Assembly: GCF_000730625.1 (NCBI RefSeq)
Contig: NZ_BBIT01000016.1
Coordinates: forward strand, 1-64,000
Reading direction: 5' to 3'
DNA length: 64,000 bases
DNA from: Pseudomonas oryzihabitans NBRC 102199
Lineage (GTDB): Bacteria > Pseudomonadota > Gammaproteobacteria > Pseudomonadales > Pseudomonadaceae
The translations under genes were made by a program, and so were the position numbers. This document shows positions 37,733 through 46,274 of the stretch, in pieces. Each line of letters starts with the position of its first letter. The first letter of the stretch is position 1. The notes under the pieces were generated by a model. It worked only from the letters and a program-made list of their open reading frames with translations. It was not told the origin of the DNA and searched no databases.

Positions 37733-38542
37733 TCATTCGATGGGGGTGTCGGGGTGGTTGCCCCATTCGCCCCAGGAGCCGGCATAGGCTTTGACCCGCG
37801 GATAGCCCAGGGCCTTGGCCGCGAGGTAGGTGAAGCCGGATCGGTGATGGGTCTGGCAGTGGGTGATGATTTCCTTGTCGCGGGTGATGCCCAGGCGTTC
37901 GAGTTCGGCGCCCAGGTCCTCGCGGAGGCGCAGCTGGCGCTCGCGATCCATGCCGGCGGTCCACTCGAAGTTGATCGCCCCGGGAATGTGGCCACCACGG
38001 GCGGTCAGCACCTTTTCGCCGCGGTATTCGTCGGCGCCGCGGGCGTCCCAGATGGCTAGGTCCTCGGCGCCCAGCCGGCTCTGCAGATAGGCGCGGCTGG
38101 CGGTGGGCTCCTCGTGCAGGGTCAGGGCAACCGGCGCCCCGGCCGGCGCGGGCACCGCGGTGCTCAGCGGCAGGCCGGCGGCGATCCAGCCCTGGCGGCC
38201 GCCGTTGAGGTAGTGATAGTGGCCGTGCCCGATGACATCGAGCAGCCAGATGAAGCGTCCGGCCCAACCGCCGCCTTCGTCGTCATAGACCACGTAGACG
38301 GCTTCGTCGCGCTGGCCCAGTTCGCCGAACAGCTGCTCCAGGTCCGCCTGGGCCGGCAGCAGGCCGGGCGCCGGCTTGCTGCCCAGCTGGGTGCGGGCGG
38401 GCGCGACATGGCGCGCGCCGGGCAGATGGCCCTCGGCATAGTGGGCGGCGCTGCAGAGATCCACCAGGATGAGTTCGGGCGCATCCAGGCGCGCCGCGAG
38501 ATCGGCCGGTTCGATCACCAGGGGCAGGGCGGAAAAGGGCAT
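37733..38542 (-). CDS. rhdA: Thiosulfate sulfurtransferase (rhodanese)
   Basis: A 269-residue two-domain rhodanese transferring sulfane sulfur from thiosulfate to cyanide or other thiophiles. The active loop of the C-terminal domain is [10 protein letters not shown], with the catalytic cysteine at about residue 229, as in P. aeruginosa/Azotobacter RhdA; the N-terminal domain is inactive. The start is the ATG at 38542 ([15 protein letters not shown]). It is the gene before psd and likely co-transcribed. Confidence 0.95.
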   Translation of the reverse strand: MPFSALPLVIEPADLAARLDAPELILVDLCSAAHYAEGHLPGARHVAPARTQLGSKPAPGLLPAQADLEQLFGELGQRDEAVYVVYDDEGGGWAGRFIWLLDVIGHGHYHYLNGGRQGWIAAGLPLSTAVPAPAGAPVALTLHEEPTASRAYLQSRLGAEDLAIWDARGADEYRGEKVLTARGGHIPGAINFEWTAGMDRERQLRLREDLGAELERLGITRDKEIITHCQTHHRSGFTYLAAKALGYPRVKAYAGSWGEWGNHPDTPIE

Positions 38543-38601
38543 CGCGGATTTCCCGTCGGTCCGTAGCAAAGGTGAAGTGTACCGAGGTTGACCGGCCAGC
38601 G

Positions 38602-40119
38602 TCAGGTCGGTCGTACCCGCGGACGATTGGCGAAGGTGCCGATGGCGCGCTCGATGCAGGTGAAGGTCTTGTCCAGCGCCGCGGTCCGACGGGGATCCGC
38701 CGGCTGCAGTTCGCTGTCCAGGATCGCCAGCAGCACCACCCGTTCGCCAAAGCCCAGACTGCGCAGCCAGAGCCGTTCGTTGCTGAACAGCCGGCGCAGA
38801 TCGGCGGGCAGGTGCGGCGCGAAACGCGCTCGGTTGCCGTCATCGATGCGCAACTGGCCGGGGCTGCCGAACAGCTTGGCCAGCAGCGGATGGCTGGCGA
38901 TGTCCAGTTGCAGGCCGGGGGCGTCGTCCAGGCCATGGTGCAGCTGGACATTGCCCTTCTGGCCGTTGCGATCCGGAGTCAGCAGCAGCAGCCGCGGCAG
39001 GCCGCAGGCCACCAGCGCCTGGCGGGCGCAATCGAACAGCTGGGGCAGGGTGGCGAAGGCGCTGGGCGTGTGCAGCAACTGCTCGCAGAGTCCGCGCCAG
39101 CGCTGCGCCTGACTCTCGCTGGCGACCTGGACCCGGGGCACCGGCTTGAGGCGCCGTTCGCCCGGCGGCCAGACCAGGCCTTCGGCCGGGTGCCAGAGGC
39201 CGGGTCGGGCATGGCGCTGGGCGTCCTGCACCGCCAGTTCGTGGCTGCGACTCTGCACCCGTGCCAGTGGCAGTTGCAGGTAGAGGGCGCTGAAGCGCTG
39301 CCAGCGCAGGGTGTGGGGACCGTCCCAGGCATGGTGGCTGGCCAGCGCCAGGCCGTTGGCCAGGAGGATGGTGTTGCCGGGATGGGTCAGCCAGCGCCGT
39401 AGCGTGGGGTCGTCGTCGAGGCGCTGCTGCTGTTCGAGGGGATCGTCGCCATGGGCGATGTGCAACGCCCTGACCAGTTGCCGGCGATCCTGGTCCAGCA
39501 GCCGATAGCCTTCGACGATCCACTCGGGCAGCTGCCAGTGACGGGCCAGCGCCTGGCACAGGCGGATCGCCGGCACGCCGAGCAGCTCGCGCTCGACCTT
39601 TATCGCCGGTTCGCCTTCGCCCAGCACCCGCCGCTCCCATTCCTCGAAGAGTTCCGGATAGCGGGTCGCCAGCGGCCAGAGCGGCGCCAGAAAGAGCAGG
39701 GCGGCCAGGCGGATGTCCGGCCACAGTCGCGCCAGGGGCACGCCGAACAGGCCCAGCCCTAGGGTCATGGCGTGCTGGCTGACCAGGCACAGCTGGCGCA
39801 GCGGACGCGGCAGGCGTTCCTCGGCCAGGGTCGGCTGGCGGGCGATCAGGTATTCCGCCGGGCCGAGTCCGACGCGGCCGAGCACGGCTTCCAGACTGGC
39901 GGCCGGATCGCCGAGGCTGGCATGGCCGCGATTGGCCTCGCGCAGCAGGGCCAGCGCCAGGGGGGGGGACTCGCAGAGCCGTTCGGCGATCTCATGCAAC
40001 GCCAGACGGCCATCGGCCAGGGCGCGGCGCAGACGCTCCGCGGTGGCGGTGGCCACCGGCAGGCGCACGCCTTCCAGGTGTTTGACCCAGTCTTCGACGG
40101 TGTTCGGGCGGCTGGACAT
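38602..40119 (-). CDS. HDOD domain protein
   Basis: A 505-residue cytoplasmic protein. About residues 20-225 form an HDOD fold (LCESPPLALALLREANRGHASLGDPAASLEAVLGRVGLG), a non-enzymatic HD relative used in signalling. The C-terminal ~170 residues look like a GAF-type domain (FDCARQALVACGLPRLLLLTP). It sits between rhdA and the divergent motAB, as in P. aeruginosa (PA4955). A link to motility or surface signalling is inferred only from position. Confidence 0.78.
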   Translation of the reverse strand: MSSRPNTVEDWVKHLEGVRLPVATATAERLRRALADGRLALHEIAERLCESPPLALALLREANRGHASLGDPAASLEAVLGRVGLGPAEYLIARQPTLAEERLPRPLRQLCLVSQHAMTLGLGLFGVPLARLWPDIRLAALLFLAPLWPLATRYPELFEEWERRVLGEGEPAIKVERELLGVPAIRLCQALARHWQLPEWIVEGYRLLDQDRRQLVRALHIAHGDDPLEQQQRLDDDPTLRRWLTHPGNTILLANGLALASHHAWDGPHTLRWQRFSALYLQLPLARVQSRSHELAVQDAQRHARPGLWHPAEGLVWPPGERRLKPVPRVQVASESQAQRWRGLCEQLLHTPSAFATLPQLFDCARQALVACGLPRLLLLTPDRNGQKGNVQLHHGLDDAPGLQLDIASHPLLAKLFGSPGQLRIDDGNRARFAPHLPADLRRLFSNERLWLRSLGFGERVVLLAILDSELQPADPRRTAALDKTFTCIERAIGTFANRPRVRPT

Positions 40120-40236
40120 ACGACGGTCGCCTTGAAATTTGATGAAAGGCCTTCAGTCCGGGGCGCCGGGTCCGATAAAGGGGGCGTGAGGGTGATTCCC
40201 CGGCTCAATTTTCCTTAGCACACAGTATTCCCAACC

Positions 40237-41088
40237 ATGGCAAAAATCATCGGCATCATCGTGATATTCGCGTCGGTCCTCGGCGGCTACATCCTCGCGC
40301 ATGGCAAGATCGCTGCGATCATCCAGCCGCTCGAGGTTCTGATCATCGGCGGTGCCGCCCTGGGGGCCTTCCTGCAGGCCAACCCGGGCAGCACCTTCAT
40401 GCAGGTGTTCAAGAAGTCGCTGAAGATGTTTGGCAATCGCTTCACCCACGCCTTCTACCTGGACGTGCTGAAGCTGCTCTACGAGATCCTCAACAAGAGC
40501 CGGCGCGAGGGCATGATGTCCATCGAGGCGGACGTCGAGGACCCCAAGGCCAGTCCGATCTTCAGCAAGTACCCGAACATCCTCAAGGATGAGCGGATGA
40601 CCGCCTACGTCGCCGACTACCTGCGACTGATGTCCTCCGGCAACATGGCCCCCCACGAGCTGGAAGGCCTGTTCGACATGGAACTGGCCGGCATCAAGGA
40701 AGAGCTGGAGCATCCGTCCCACGCGGTATCGCGGGTCGCTGACGGCCTGCCCGGCTTCGGCATCGTCGCCGCGGTACTGGGCATCGTGATCACCATGGGC
40801 ATGCTCGGCGAGGGCGACCAGGCGGCCATCGGTGGCCACGTGGGTGCGGCCCTGGTGGGGACCTTTCTCGGTATTCTCGCGGCCTACGGCTTCTTCGGAC
40901 CGCTGGCGACCTGCCTGGAGCACGACGCCAAGGAAGAACTCAATGTGCTGGAGGCCATCAAGGCCTGCCTGGTCGCCGCTGCCAGCGGCATGCCGCCCAC
41001 CGTCGCCGTGGAATTCGGTCGCAAGGTGCTGTTCCCGGCGCACCGGCCGTCCTTCAGTGAACTCGAGCAGGCGATGCGGGGCAGCTGA
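40237..41088 (+). CDS. motA: Flagellar stator protein MotA
   Basis: A 283-residue inner-membrane protein that, with MotB, forms the proton-driven stator. The first helix is KIIGIIVIFASVLGGYILAHG; the large cytoplasmic loop has EADVEDPKASPIFSKYP; later comes GFGIVAAVLGIVITMGML with the conserved prolines (DGLPGFG). The stop overlaps the motB start (TGATG). Confidence 0.97.
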   Translation: MAKIIGIIVIFASVLGGYILAHGKIAAIIQPLEVLIIGGAALGAFLQANPGSTFMQVFKKSLKMFGNRFTHAFYLDVLKLLYEILNKSRREGMMSIEADVEDPKASPIFSKYPNILKDERMTAYVADYLRLMSSGNMAPHELEGLFDMELAGIKEELEHPSHAVSRVADGLPGFGIVAAVLGIVITMGMLGEGDQAAIGGHVGAALVGTFLGILAAYGFFGPLATCLEHDAKEELNVLEAIKACLVAAASGMPPTVAVEFGRKVLFPAHRPSFSELEQAMRGS

Positions 41089-42248
41089 TGGACAACAACC
41101 AGCCGATCATCGTCAAGCGCGTCAAAAAGAGCGCCGCCGGCCACCACGGCGGCGCCTGGAAGATCGCCTTCGCCGACTTCGCCACCGCCATGATGGCGTT
41201 CTTCCTGGTGCTCTGGCTGATGTCCTCGGCCACCCCGGAACAGAAGAAGGCCATCGCCGGCTACTTCCAGGATCCGATCGGCTTCACCGAAAGCGCCAGC
41301 CCCTATGTCATCGACCTGGGCGGTACGCCGACGCCGGCGCCCGACCGCACCCTGAATCCCGAGATCCAGGCCCAGCCGGATTCGACCCAGAACAAGGTCA
41401 ACCCGGACATGGAGGAGCGCGCCGACCCCAACGATTCCAACCGGGTGCAGCCCGATCCGACCCAGTCGCCGGACAGTTCGCCGGATCGCCAGCCGAATGC
41501 GGCGGCGCAGAAGGATCAGAACCAGCAGGCCCAGAAGATGGATGCCAGCCAGGCGGAAAAGATCGCCGAGCAGGTCGACAAGGAGCGCCTGGAGCTGTTG
41601 CTGCAGGAGCTGCAGAACAAGATCGAGCAGAATCCGGAACTGCAGAAGTTCAAGGACCAGATCCTGCTGGAAATCACCCAGGACGGCCTGCGCATCCAGA
41701 TCGTCGATGCCGAGAACCGGCCGATGTTCGACTCCGGCAGTCCGCGGCTGAAGTCCTATTTCGAGGACATCCTGCTGGCCATGGCCGACACCATTCGCCA
41801 AGTGCCGAACAAGATCAGCATCAGCGGCCATACCGATGCGGCGCGCTACAACGGCAAGGGTGACTTCAGCAACTGGGAGCTGTCCGCCGGTCGCGCCAAC
41901 GCCGCACGCCGGGCGCTGATCGCCGGTGGCTATCCGGAAGAGCAGGTGGCGCGGATCGTCGGCTATGCCTCCTCGGCCCCCTTCGATCGCGAGCATCCGC
42001 TCAATCCGGTCAACCGCCGCATCGACATCATCGTGCTGACCAAGAAGGCCCAGCAGGCCATCGAGGGACGCGCCGGCGGCAACCAGGCACCCAAGCCCGC
42101 GGCCGGCGCCGCCCCGGCGGCGAGCCGGAGCGGGGTCTCCAGCGGTGGCGTCAGCGCCACCGGTAACCTGGCGCAACCCATCAACAACGCGGCCTTCAAG
42201 CAGCAGATCAATGCCTTCGATGCGGGTGTCATCCAGAGCAAGCCCTGA
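41088..42248 (+). CDS. motB: Flagellar stator protein MotB
   Basis: A 386-residue protein with an N-terminal helix carrying the proton-binding aspartate (FADFATAMMAFFLVLWLMS). A long linker at about residues 75-165 is rich in Pro, Asp, Asn and Gln. An OmpA-like peptidoglycan-binding domain follows at about 215-325 (ISISGHTDAARY...NRRIDIIVL). The linker and an Ala/Pro/Ser-rich tail make it longer than usual. It is translationally coupled to motA. Confidence 0.96.
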   Translation: MDNNQPIIVKRVKKSAAGHHGGAWKIAFADFATAMMAFFLVLWLMSSATPEQKKAIAGYFQDPIGFTESASPYVIDLGGTPTPAPDRTLNPEIQAQPDSTQNKVNPDMEERADPNDSNRVQPDPTQSPDSSPDRQPNAAAQKDQNQQAQKMDASQAEKIAEQVDKERLELLLQELQNKIEQNPELQKFKDQILLEITQDGLRIQIVDAENRPMFDSGSPRLKSYFEDILLAMADTIRQVPNKISISGHTDAARYNGKGDFSNWELSAGRANAARRALIAGGYPEEQVARIVGYASSAPFDREHPLNPVNRRIDIIVLTKKAQQAIEGRAGGNQAPKPAAGAAPAASRSGVSSGGVSATGNLAQPINNAAFKQQINAFDAGVIQSKP

Positions 42249-42411
42249 ACGGTCGCGCTGATAGATAGGAAAATTCGCTGCTAGCGTTCGGTTTTTTCGT
42301 CCGTTGACGTGAAGACGGCTGGTTAAGCTGCAGGGGTTTCATGACGGATCGGGCACCTTGCGCCCTCGTGCGCGGTCTCCCGATCTCCGATTCCCTTGCA
42401 GGAGCCTTCCG

Positions 42412-43011
42412 ATGAGCAACGCCTTTATCGACACCATCAAGCGCCGCCGCAGCCAGTACGCGCTGGGCAAAAATCTGCCGCTGGCCCAGGACCAGGTCAC
42501 CGCGCTGATCCAGGAGGCCGTCAAGCTGTCGCCCTCCGCCTTCAATTCGCAGAGTTCGCGCGCGGTGATCCTGTTCGGCGCCGAGAGCGACAAGTTCTGG
42601 GGCTTCGTCATGCAGGCGCTGCGGCAGATCGTGCCGGCCGACGCCTTCGCCGCCACCGAAGGCAAGATCAACAGCTTCGCCGCCGGTGCCGGCACTGTGC
42701 TGTTCTACGAGGATCGGCATGTGGTTGCCGGCCTGCAGGACAAGTATCCGGCCTACGCCGACAACTTCCCGATCTGGTCGGAGCAGGCCAGCGGTATCGC
42801 CCAGTTCTCGGTGTGGACGGCCCTGGCCAATGCCGGTATCGGCGCCAGCCTGCAGCACTACAATCCGCTGCCCGACGCCCTGGCCGCCGCCGAGTGGAAG
42901 CTGCCGGAGACCTGGCACCTGCGCGCCCAGATGCCCTTCGGCTCCAACGAAGGCGACTTCCCCGAGAAGGGCTTCATGGACGACGCCGAGCGCTTCCGCG
43001 TCTTTGGCTGA
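42412..43011 (+). CDS. Nitroreductase family protein
   Basis: A 199-residue FMN-dependent oxidoreductase of the nitroreductase superfamily (FIDTIKRRRSQYALGKNLPL, then KLSPSAFNSQSSRAVILFG). It resembles the fatty acid repression HBN1/YdgI subgroup. The ATG at 42412 follows AGGAG. The 163 bases after motB hold no gene. A perfect bidirectional terminator follows. Confidence 0.85.
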   Translation: MSNAFIDTIKRRRSQYALGKNLPLAQDQVTALIQEAVKLSPSAFNSQSSRAVILFGAESDKFWGFVMQALRQIVPADAFAATEGKINSFAAGAGTVLFYEDRHVVAGLQDKYPAYADNFPIWSEQASGIAQFSVWTALANAGIGASLQHYNPLPDALAAAEWKLPETWHLRAQMPFGSNEGDFPEKGFMDDAERFRVFG

Positions 43012-43029
43012 TGGTCCTCGACTGATAGA

Positions 43030-43059
43030 GCAAAACGCCGGGCTTGCCCGGCGTTTTGC
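43030..43059. terminator. Bidirectional terminator between nitroreductase gene and rsgA
   Basis: A perfect 14-base stem, GCAAAACGCCGGGC with GCCCGGCGTTTTGC, around a TT loop. A4/T4 flanks let it work in both directions, ending the nitroreductase gene and the convergent rsgA, whose TAA begins at the stem's edge (43060-43062). Confidence 0.9.
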
Positions 43060-44082
43060 TTAGTAGCGCGACTCGCCTTCGAGGCTGGCCAGGATATGCC
43101 GGTAACTGGCCATCCGCTGCGGATGGATGTCACCGCGCTCCAGGGCAGCGAGCAGGGCGCAACCGGGCTCCCGCTCATGCTTGCAGTCGCGGAAACGGCA
43201 GTGGCCCAGGTAGTCGCCGAATTCCTTGAAGCCAGCTTCGACATCATCACGGCTGACGTGACTGAGGCCGAATTCGCGGATGCCGGGCGAGTCGATCAGG
43301 TCGCCGCCGTCGGGAAAGTGGAAGAGCCGGGCGGTGGTAGTGGTGTGGGTGCCCTTGTTGGTCAGCTCGGACAGCGGGCCGACGCGGGTATCGACGCCCG
43401 GCAGCAGGGCATTCACCAGCGACGACTTGCCCACCCCGGACTGACCGACGAAGACACTGACGTGCTCGTCCAGGGCACTCTTGAGCTGGTCCATGCTCAG
43501 GCCATTGTGGGCCGAGACCTCCAGCAGCGGATAGTCCAGTTCGCGGTAGATGCCCAGCAGGTCGTCCAGCGCCGGGCCGTTGTGCTCGTCGATCAGGTCG
43601 GCCTTGTTGAGCAGCAGCAGCGGCTGGATGCCGGCGTGCTCGGCGGCCACCAGGTAGCGGTCGATGAGGTTGGCGTGGGGCGTGGGCAGCGGGGCGAAGA
43701 CGATCACCAGGCGGTCGACGTTGGCCGCCACCGGCTTGAGCAGGCCGCGCATGTCCGGCCGGCAGATTTCCGAGCGGCGCGGCAGCTGGGCGACGATGAC
43801 GCCATTGCCCTGGAGGCTGGCGCGAAACACCACCCGGTCGCCGGTGACCAGGGTCGGCAGGTTGGCACGCAGGTGACAGCGCTGCAGCTGGCCGTCGTCA
43901 TCCTCGACCTCCACTTGAACGCCGAAGTGGGCGATCACCAGGCCCTGTTGCTCCGGGCCCAGGTCGCCGCCTTCGAGCTCGTCGATCAGCTTGGATTCGC
44001 GCTTTTCCGCGCGGGCGGCGCGTTCGGTCTGGATTTTCTCGATCCGCCAGCTCTGGCGACGGGTCAGGTGGCGTTTGGCCAT
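43060..44082 (-). CDS. rsgA: Small ribosomal subunit biogenesis GTPase RsgA
   Basis: A 340-residue circularly permuted GTPase that acts in late 30S maturation. After an OB-fold come G4 (LLLNKADL, ~165), G1 ([11 protein letters not shown], ~215) and G3 ([10 protein letters not shown]). A C-terminal zinc site has [14 protein letters not shown] near 300. The start is the ATG at 44082 ([10 protein letters not shown]), the normal family N-terminus. It is divergent from the methyltransferase gene. Confidence 0.97.
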   Translation of the reverse strand: MAKRHLTRRQSWRIEKIQTERAARAEKRESKLIDELEGGDLGPEQQGLVIAHFGVQVEVEDDDGQLQRCHLRANLPTLVTGDRVVFRASLQGNGVIVAQLPRRSEICRPDMRGLLKPVAANVDRLVIVFAPLPTPHANLIDRYLVAAEHAGIQPLLLLNKADLIDEHNGPALDDLLGIYRELDYPLLEVSAHNGLSMDQLKSALDEHVSVFVGQSGVGKSSLVNALLPGVDTRVGPLSELTNKGTHTTTTARLFHFPDGGDLIDSPGIREFGLSHVSRDDVEAGFKEFGDYLGHCRFRDCKHEREPGCALLAALERGDIHPQRMASYRHILASLEGESRY

Positions 44083-44176
44083 GGGATGTCCGCGGGTTTC
44101 AGGACCGCTGAGTCTAGCATTGGCCGCCTCCCCCGGATTACCTAAACTTGGCGTACCTCGTCGCTTCGGAGCCCCC

Positions 44177-44947
44177 ATGCTGGCCCATCTCGCCTCGCGC
44201 TATCCGCTGTTGCTGGCCGTGCTGGTGCAACTGGCCGCCCTGGTGGTCGCCGTCGTCGGCATCCGCCTGTGGGCCAGCTTCGCCGGCCAGCGCCCCTCGC
44301 TGCTGGCGCTGGTCTGCCTGCAGGCGGTACTGGCGGCCCTGCTGGGCGAGTTGCTGGGACTCGCCCGCTGGTGGGTCTTCATCAATCTGCTGTTCGCCCC
44401 GGCGCTCTATCTGGTCAGCGGTCGCGGGCTCTCGGCGGGCATCGCCGCGCTCGGCTTCCTGCTGCTCCTGCTGCTGAACTGGAACAGCCTGCGCGAGCGG
44501 GTACCGCTCTATCTCACCGGCCGCCAGACCCGCGAACGGCTGGCCGAACTGCTCGCCGAGCGCGAGCCGACCTTTCGCTTCGTCGACCTGGGCTGCGGCC
44601 TGGGCGATACCCTGGTCGATCTGTCCCGGCGCTTTCCGCAGGCCACCTTCGTCGGCGTGGAGACGGCGCCGCTGAGCTTCGCCCTGGCCTGGCTGCGCTG
44701 CCTGCCGCGGCGCAATTGCCAAGTGCGCTATCGCGATCTCTGGCGGGTGGAGCTGGGCGAGTTCGACGTCGTCTACTGCTTTCTCTCGCCGGCGCCCATG
44801 CCACGCCTGGGCGACAAGGCCCGCACGGAGCAGCGCGCCGGCAGCTGGCTGATTAGCAACACCTTCGAGATTCCCGGCCAGCCCGCGGATCGGGTGCTGG
44901 AGGTAGGGGACCTGCGCGGCAGCCGGCTGCTGCTCTGGCATCGTTAG
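44177..44947 (+). CDS. Membrane-anchored class I SAM-dependent methyltransferase-like protein
   Basis: A 256-residue protein. About residues 1-110 hold three or four hydrophobic segments. The rest is a methyltransferase fold with the SAM motif [21 protein letters not shown] near 135 and [17 protein letters not shown] near 160; [17 protein letters not shown] corresponds to motif IV. No substrate can be assigned. It lies between rsgA and orn, 50 bases before orn. Confidence 0.75.
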   Translation: MLAHLASRYPLLLAVLVQLAALVVAVVGIRLWASFAGQRPSLLALVCLQAVLAALLGELLGLARWWVFINLLFAPALYLVSGRGLSAGIAALGFLLLLLLNWNSLRERVPLYLTGRQTRERLAELLAEREPTFRFVDLGCGLGDTLVDLSRRFPQATFVGVETAPLSFALAWLRCLPRRNCQVRYRDLWRVELGEFDVVYCFLSPAPMPRLGDKARTEQRAGSWLISNTFEIPGQPADRVLEVGDLRGSRLLLWHR

Positions 44948-44997
44948 GTGCGCGGCAGGCGCGCTGCTACACTGGTGCCATCATCAAGGAGTTCACC

Positions 44998-45546
44998 ATG
45001 ACCGCCCCCAATCCTCAGCACCTGATCTGGATCGACCTGGAAATGACCGGCCTGGATCCAGATCGGGACGTGATCATCGAGATGGCCACCATCGTCACCG
45101 ACAGCGATCTCAATGTGCTGGCCGAGGGCCCGGTACTGGCCATCCACCAGTCGGACGAGATCCTGGCCGGCATGGACGAGTGGAATACCCGTCAGCACGG
45201 CGGCTCGGGCCTGACCCAGCGGGTACGCGAGAGCACCGTCGACACCGCCCAGGCCGAGGCCCTGACCCTGGAGTTCCTGCGTCAATGGGTGCCCAAGGGC
45301 AAATCGCCGATCTGCGGCAACAGCATCTGCCAGGACCGGCGCTTCCTCTATCGCCGCATGCCGGAGCTGGAAGCCTACTTCCACTACCGCAACCTGGACG
45401 TCTCCACCCTCAAGGAACTGGCCGCGCGCTGGGCACCCCATGTGCGTGACGGCGTGAAGAAGAGCGGCAGCCACCTGGCGCTGGACGACATCCGCGATTC
45501 CATCGCCGAGCTGCGTCACTACCGCGAGCACTTCATCAAGGTCTGA
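44998..45546 (+). CDS. orn: Oligoribonuclease
   Basis: A 182-residue DEDDh 3'-5' exonuclease that clears di- and short oligoribonucleotides, including pGpG from c-di-GMP turnover. Motif I is [12 protein letters not shown] (from residue 10), motif [20 protein letters not shown] near 105, and motif [17 protein letters not shown] near 160. AAGGAG precedes the ATG at 44998. Confidence 0.97.
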   Translation: MTAPNPQHLIWIDLEMTGLDPDRDVIIEMATIVTDSDLNVLAEGPVLAIHQSDEILAGMDEWNTRQHGGSGLTQRVRESTVDTAQAEALTLEFLRQWVPKGKSPICGNSICQDRRFLYRRMPELEAYFHYRNLDVSTLKELAARWAPHVRDGVKKSGSHLALDDIRDSIAELRHYREHFIKV

Positions 45547-45559
45547 CGGCCACCCGTCG

Positions 45560-46177
45560 GTGCTGCTGTCCATCCTCTACCTGGTCGCCATCACCGCCGA
45601 AGCCATGACCGGCGCCCTGTCCGCGGGGCGCCGCGGCATGGACCTGTTCGGCGTGGCGCTGATCGCCAGCGTCACCGCCCTGGGCGGCGGCTCGGTGCGC
45701 GATGTGCTGCTGGGGCACTATCCGCTGGGCTGGGTAAAGCACCCGGAGTACCTCGCGCTCACCGTCGGCGCGGGCCTCGCCACCGTGGCCATCGCGCGGG
45801 TCATGCGCTATCTGCGCCGGTTGTTCCTGGTGCTCGACGCCCTGGGCCTGGTGGCCTTTACCGTGATCGGCTGCCAGGTGGCCCTGGAAATGGGCCTGAG
45901 TCCGGCCATCGTCATCGTCAGCGGCACCCTGACCGGCACCTGCGGCGGCATCCTGCGCGACATCCTCTGCAACGACGTACCCCTGATCCTCAGGCGCGAG
46001 CTCTATGCCAGCGTGGCGGTACTCTCCGCCGGCTGCTACCTGCTCTGCCGCCCGTGGCTCGGCGAAGAGCAGGCACTGCTCATCACCCTGGCCGCGGGGC
46101 TGCTGCTGCGCCTGCTGGCGCTGAGATTCAACTGGCAGATGCCGACCTTCACCTATCCGGACGATCCCCACGGCTAA
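45560..46177 (+). CDS. TRIC family (UPF0126) cation channel protein
   Basis: A 205-residue inner-membrane protein made of two repeated three-helix units, each with a glycine-rich loop (GGGSVRDVLLGHYPL near 38 and TCGGILRDILCNDVPL near 125), the YicG/TRIC pattern. Bacterial TRIC proteins form monovalent-cation channels as trimers. The start is GTG at 45560, giving the usual ILYLVAITAEAMTGALSAGRR N-terminus; no clear ribosome site, so coupling to orn is possible. Confidence 0.88.
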   Translation: MLLSILYLVAITAEAMTGALSAGRRGMDLFGVALIASVTALGGGSVRDVLLGHYPLGWVKHPEYLALTVGAGLATVAIARVMRYLRRLFLVLDALGLVAFTVIGCQVALEMGLSPAIVIVSGTLTGTCGGILRDILCNDVPLILRRELYASVAVLSAGCYLLCRPWLGEEQALLITLAAGLLLRLLALRFNWQMPTFTYPDDPHG

Positions 46178-46274
46178 GGCCATGACGATTTGCACGGTAT
46201 CGCGCTGAAAGGCTTGTCCTAGAGCCTTTTGTGCGGCATTTTTCAGGCCCCAGTTACCGATAGGGAGATCGGTC

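Noticed and set aside
46178-46274. Search for a VgrG, chaperone or adaptor gene next to the type VI effector
   Set aside because: The gap is under 100 bases with no open frame; the PAAR domain is fused to the toxin, so none may be needed.
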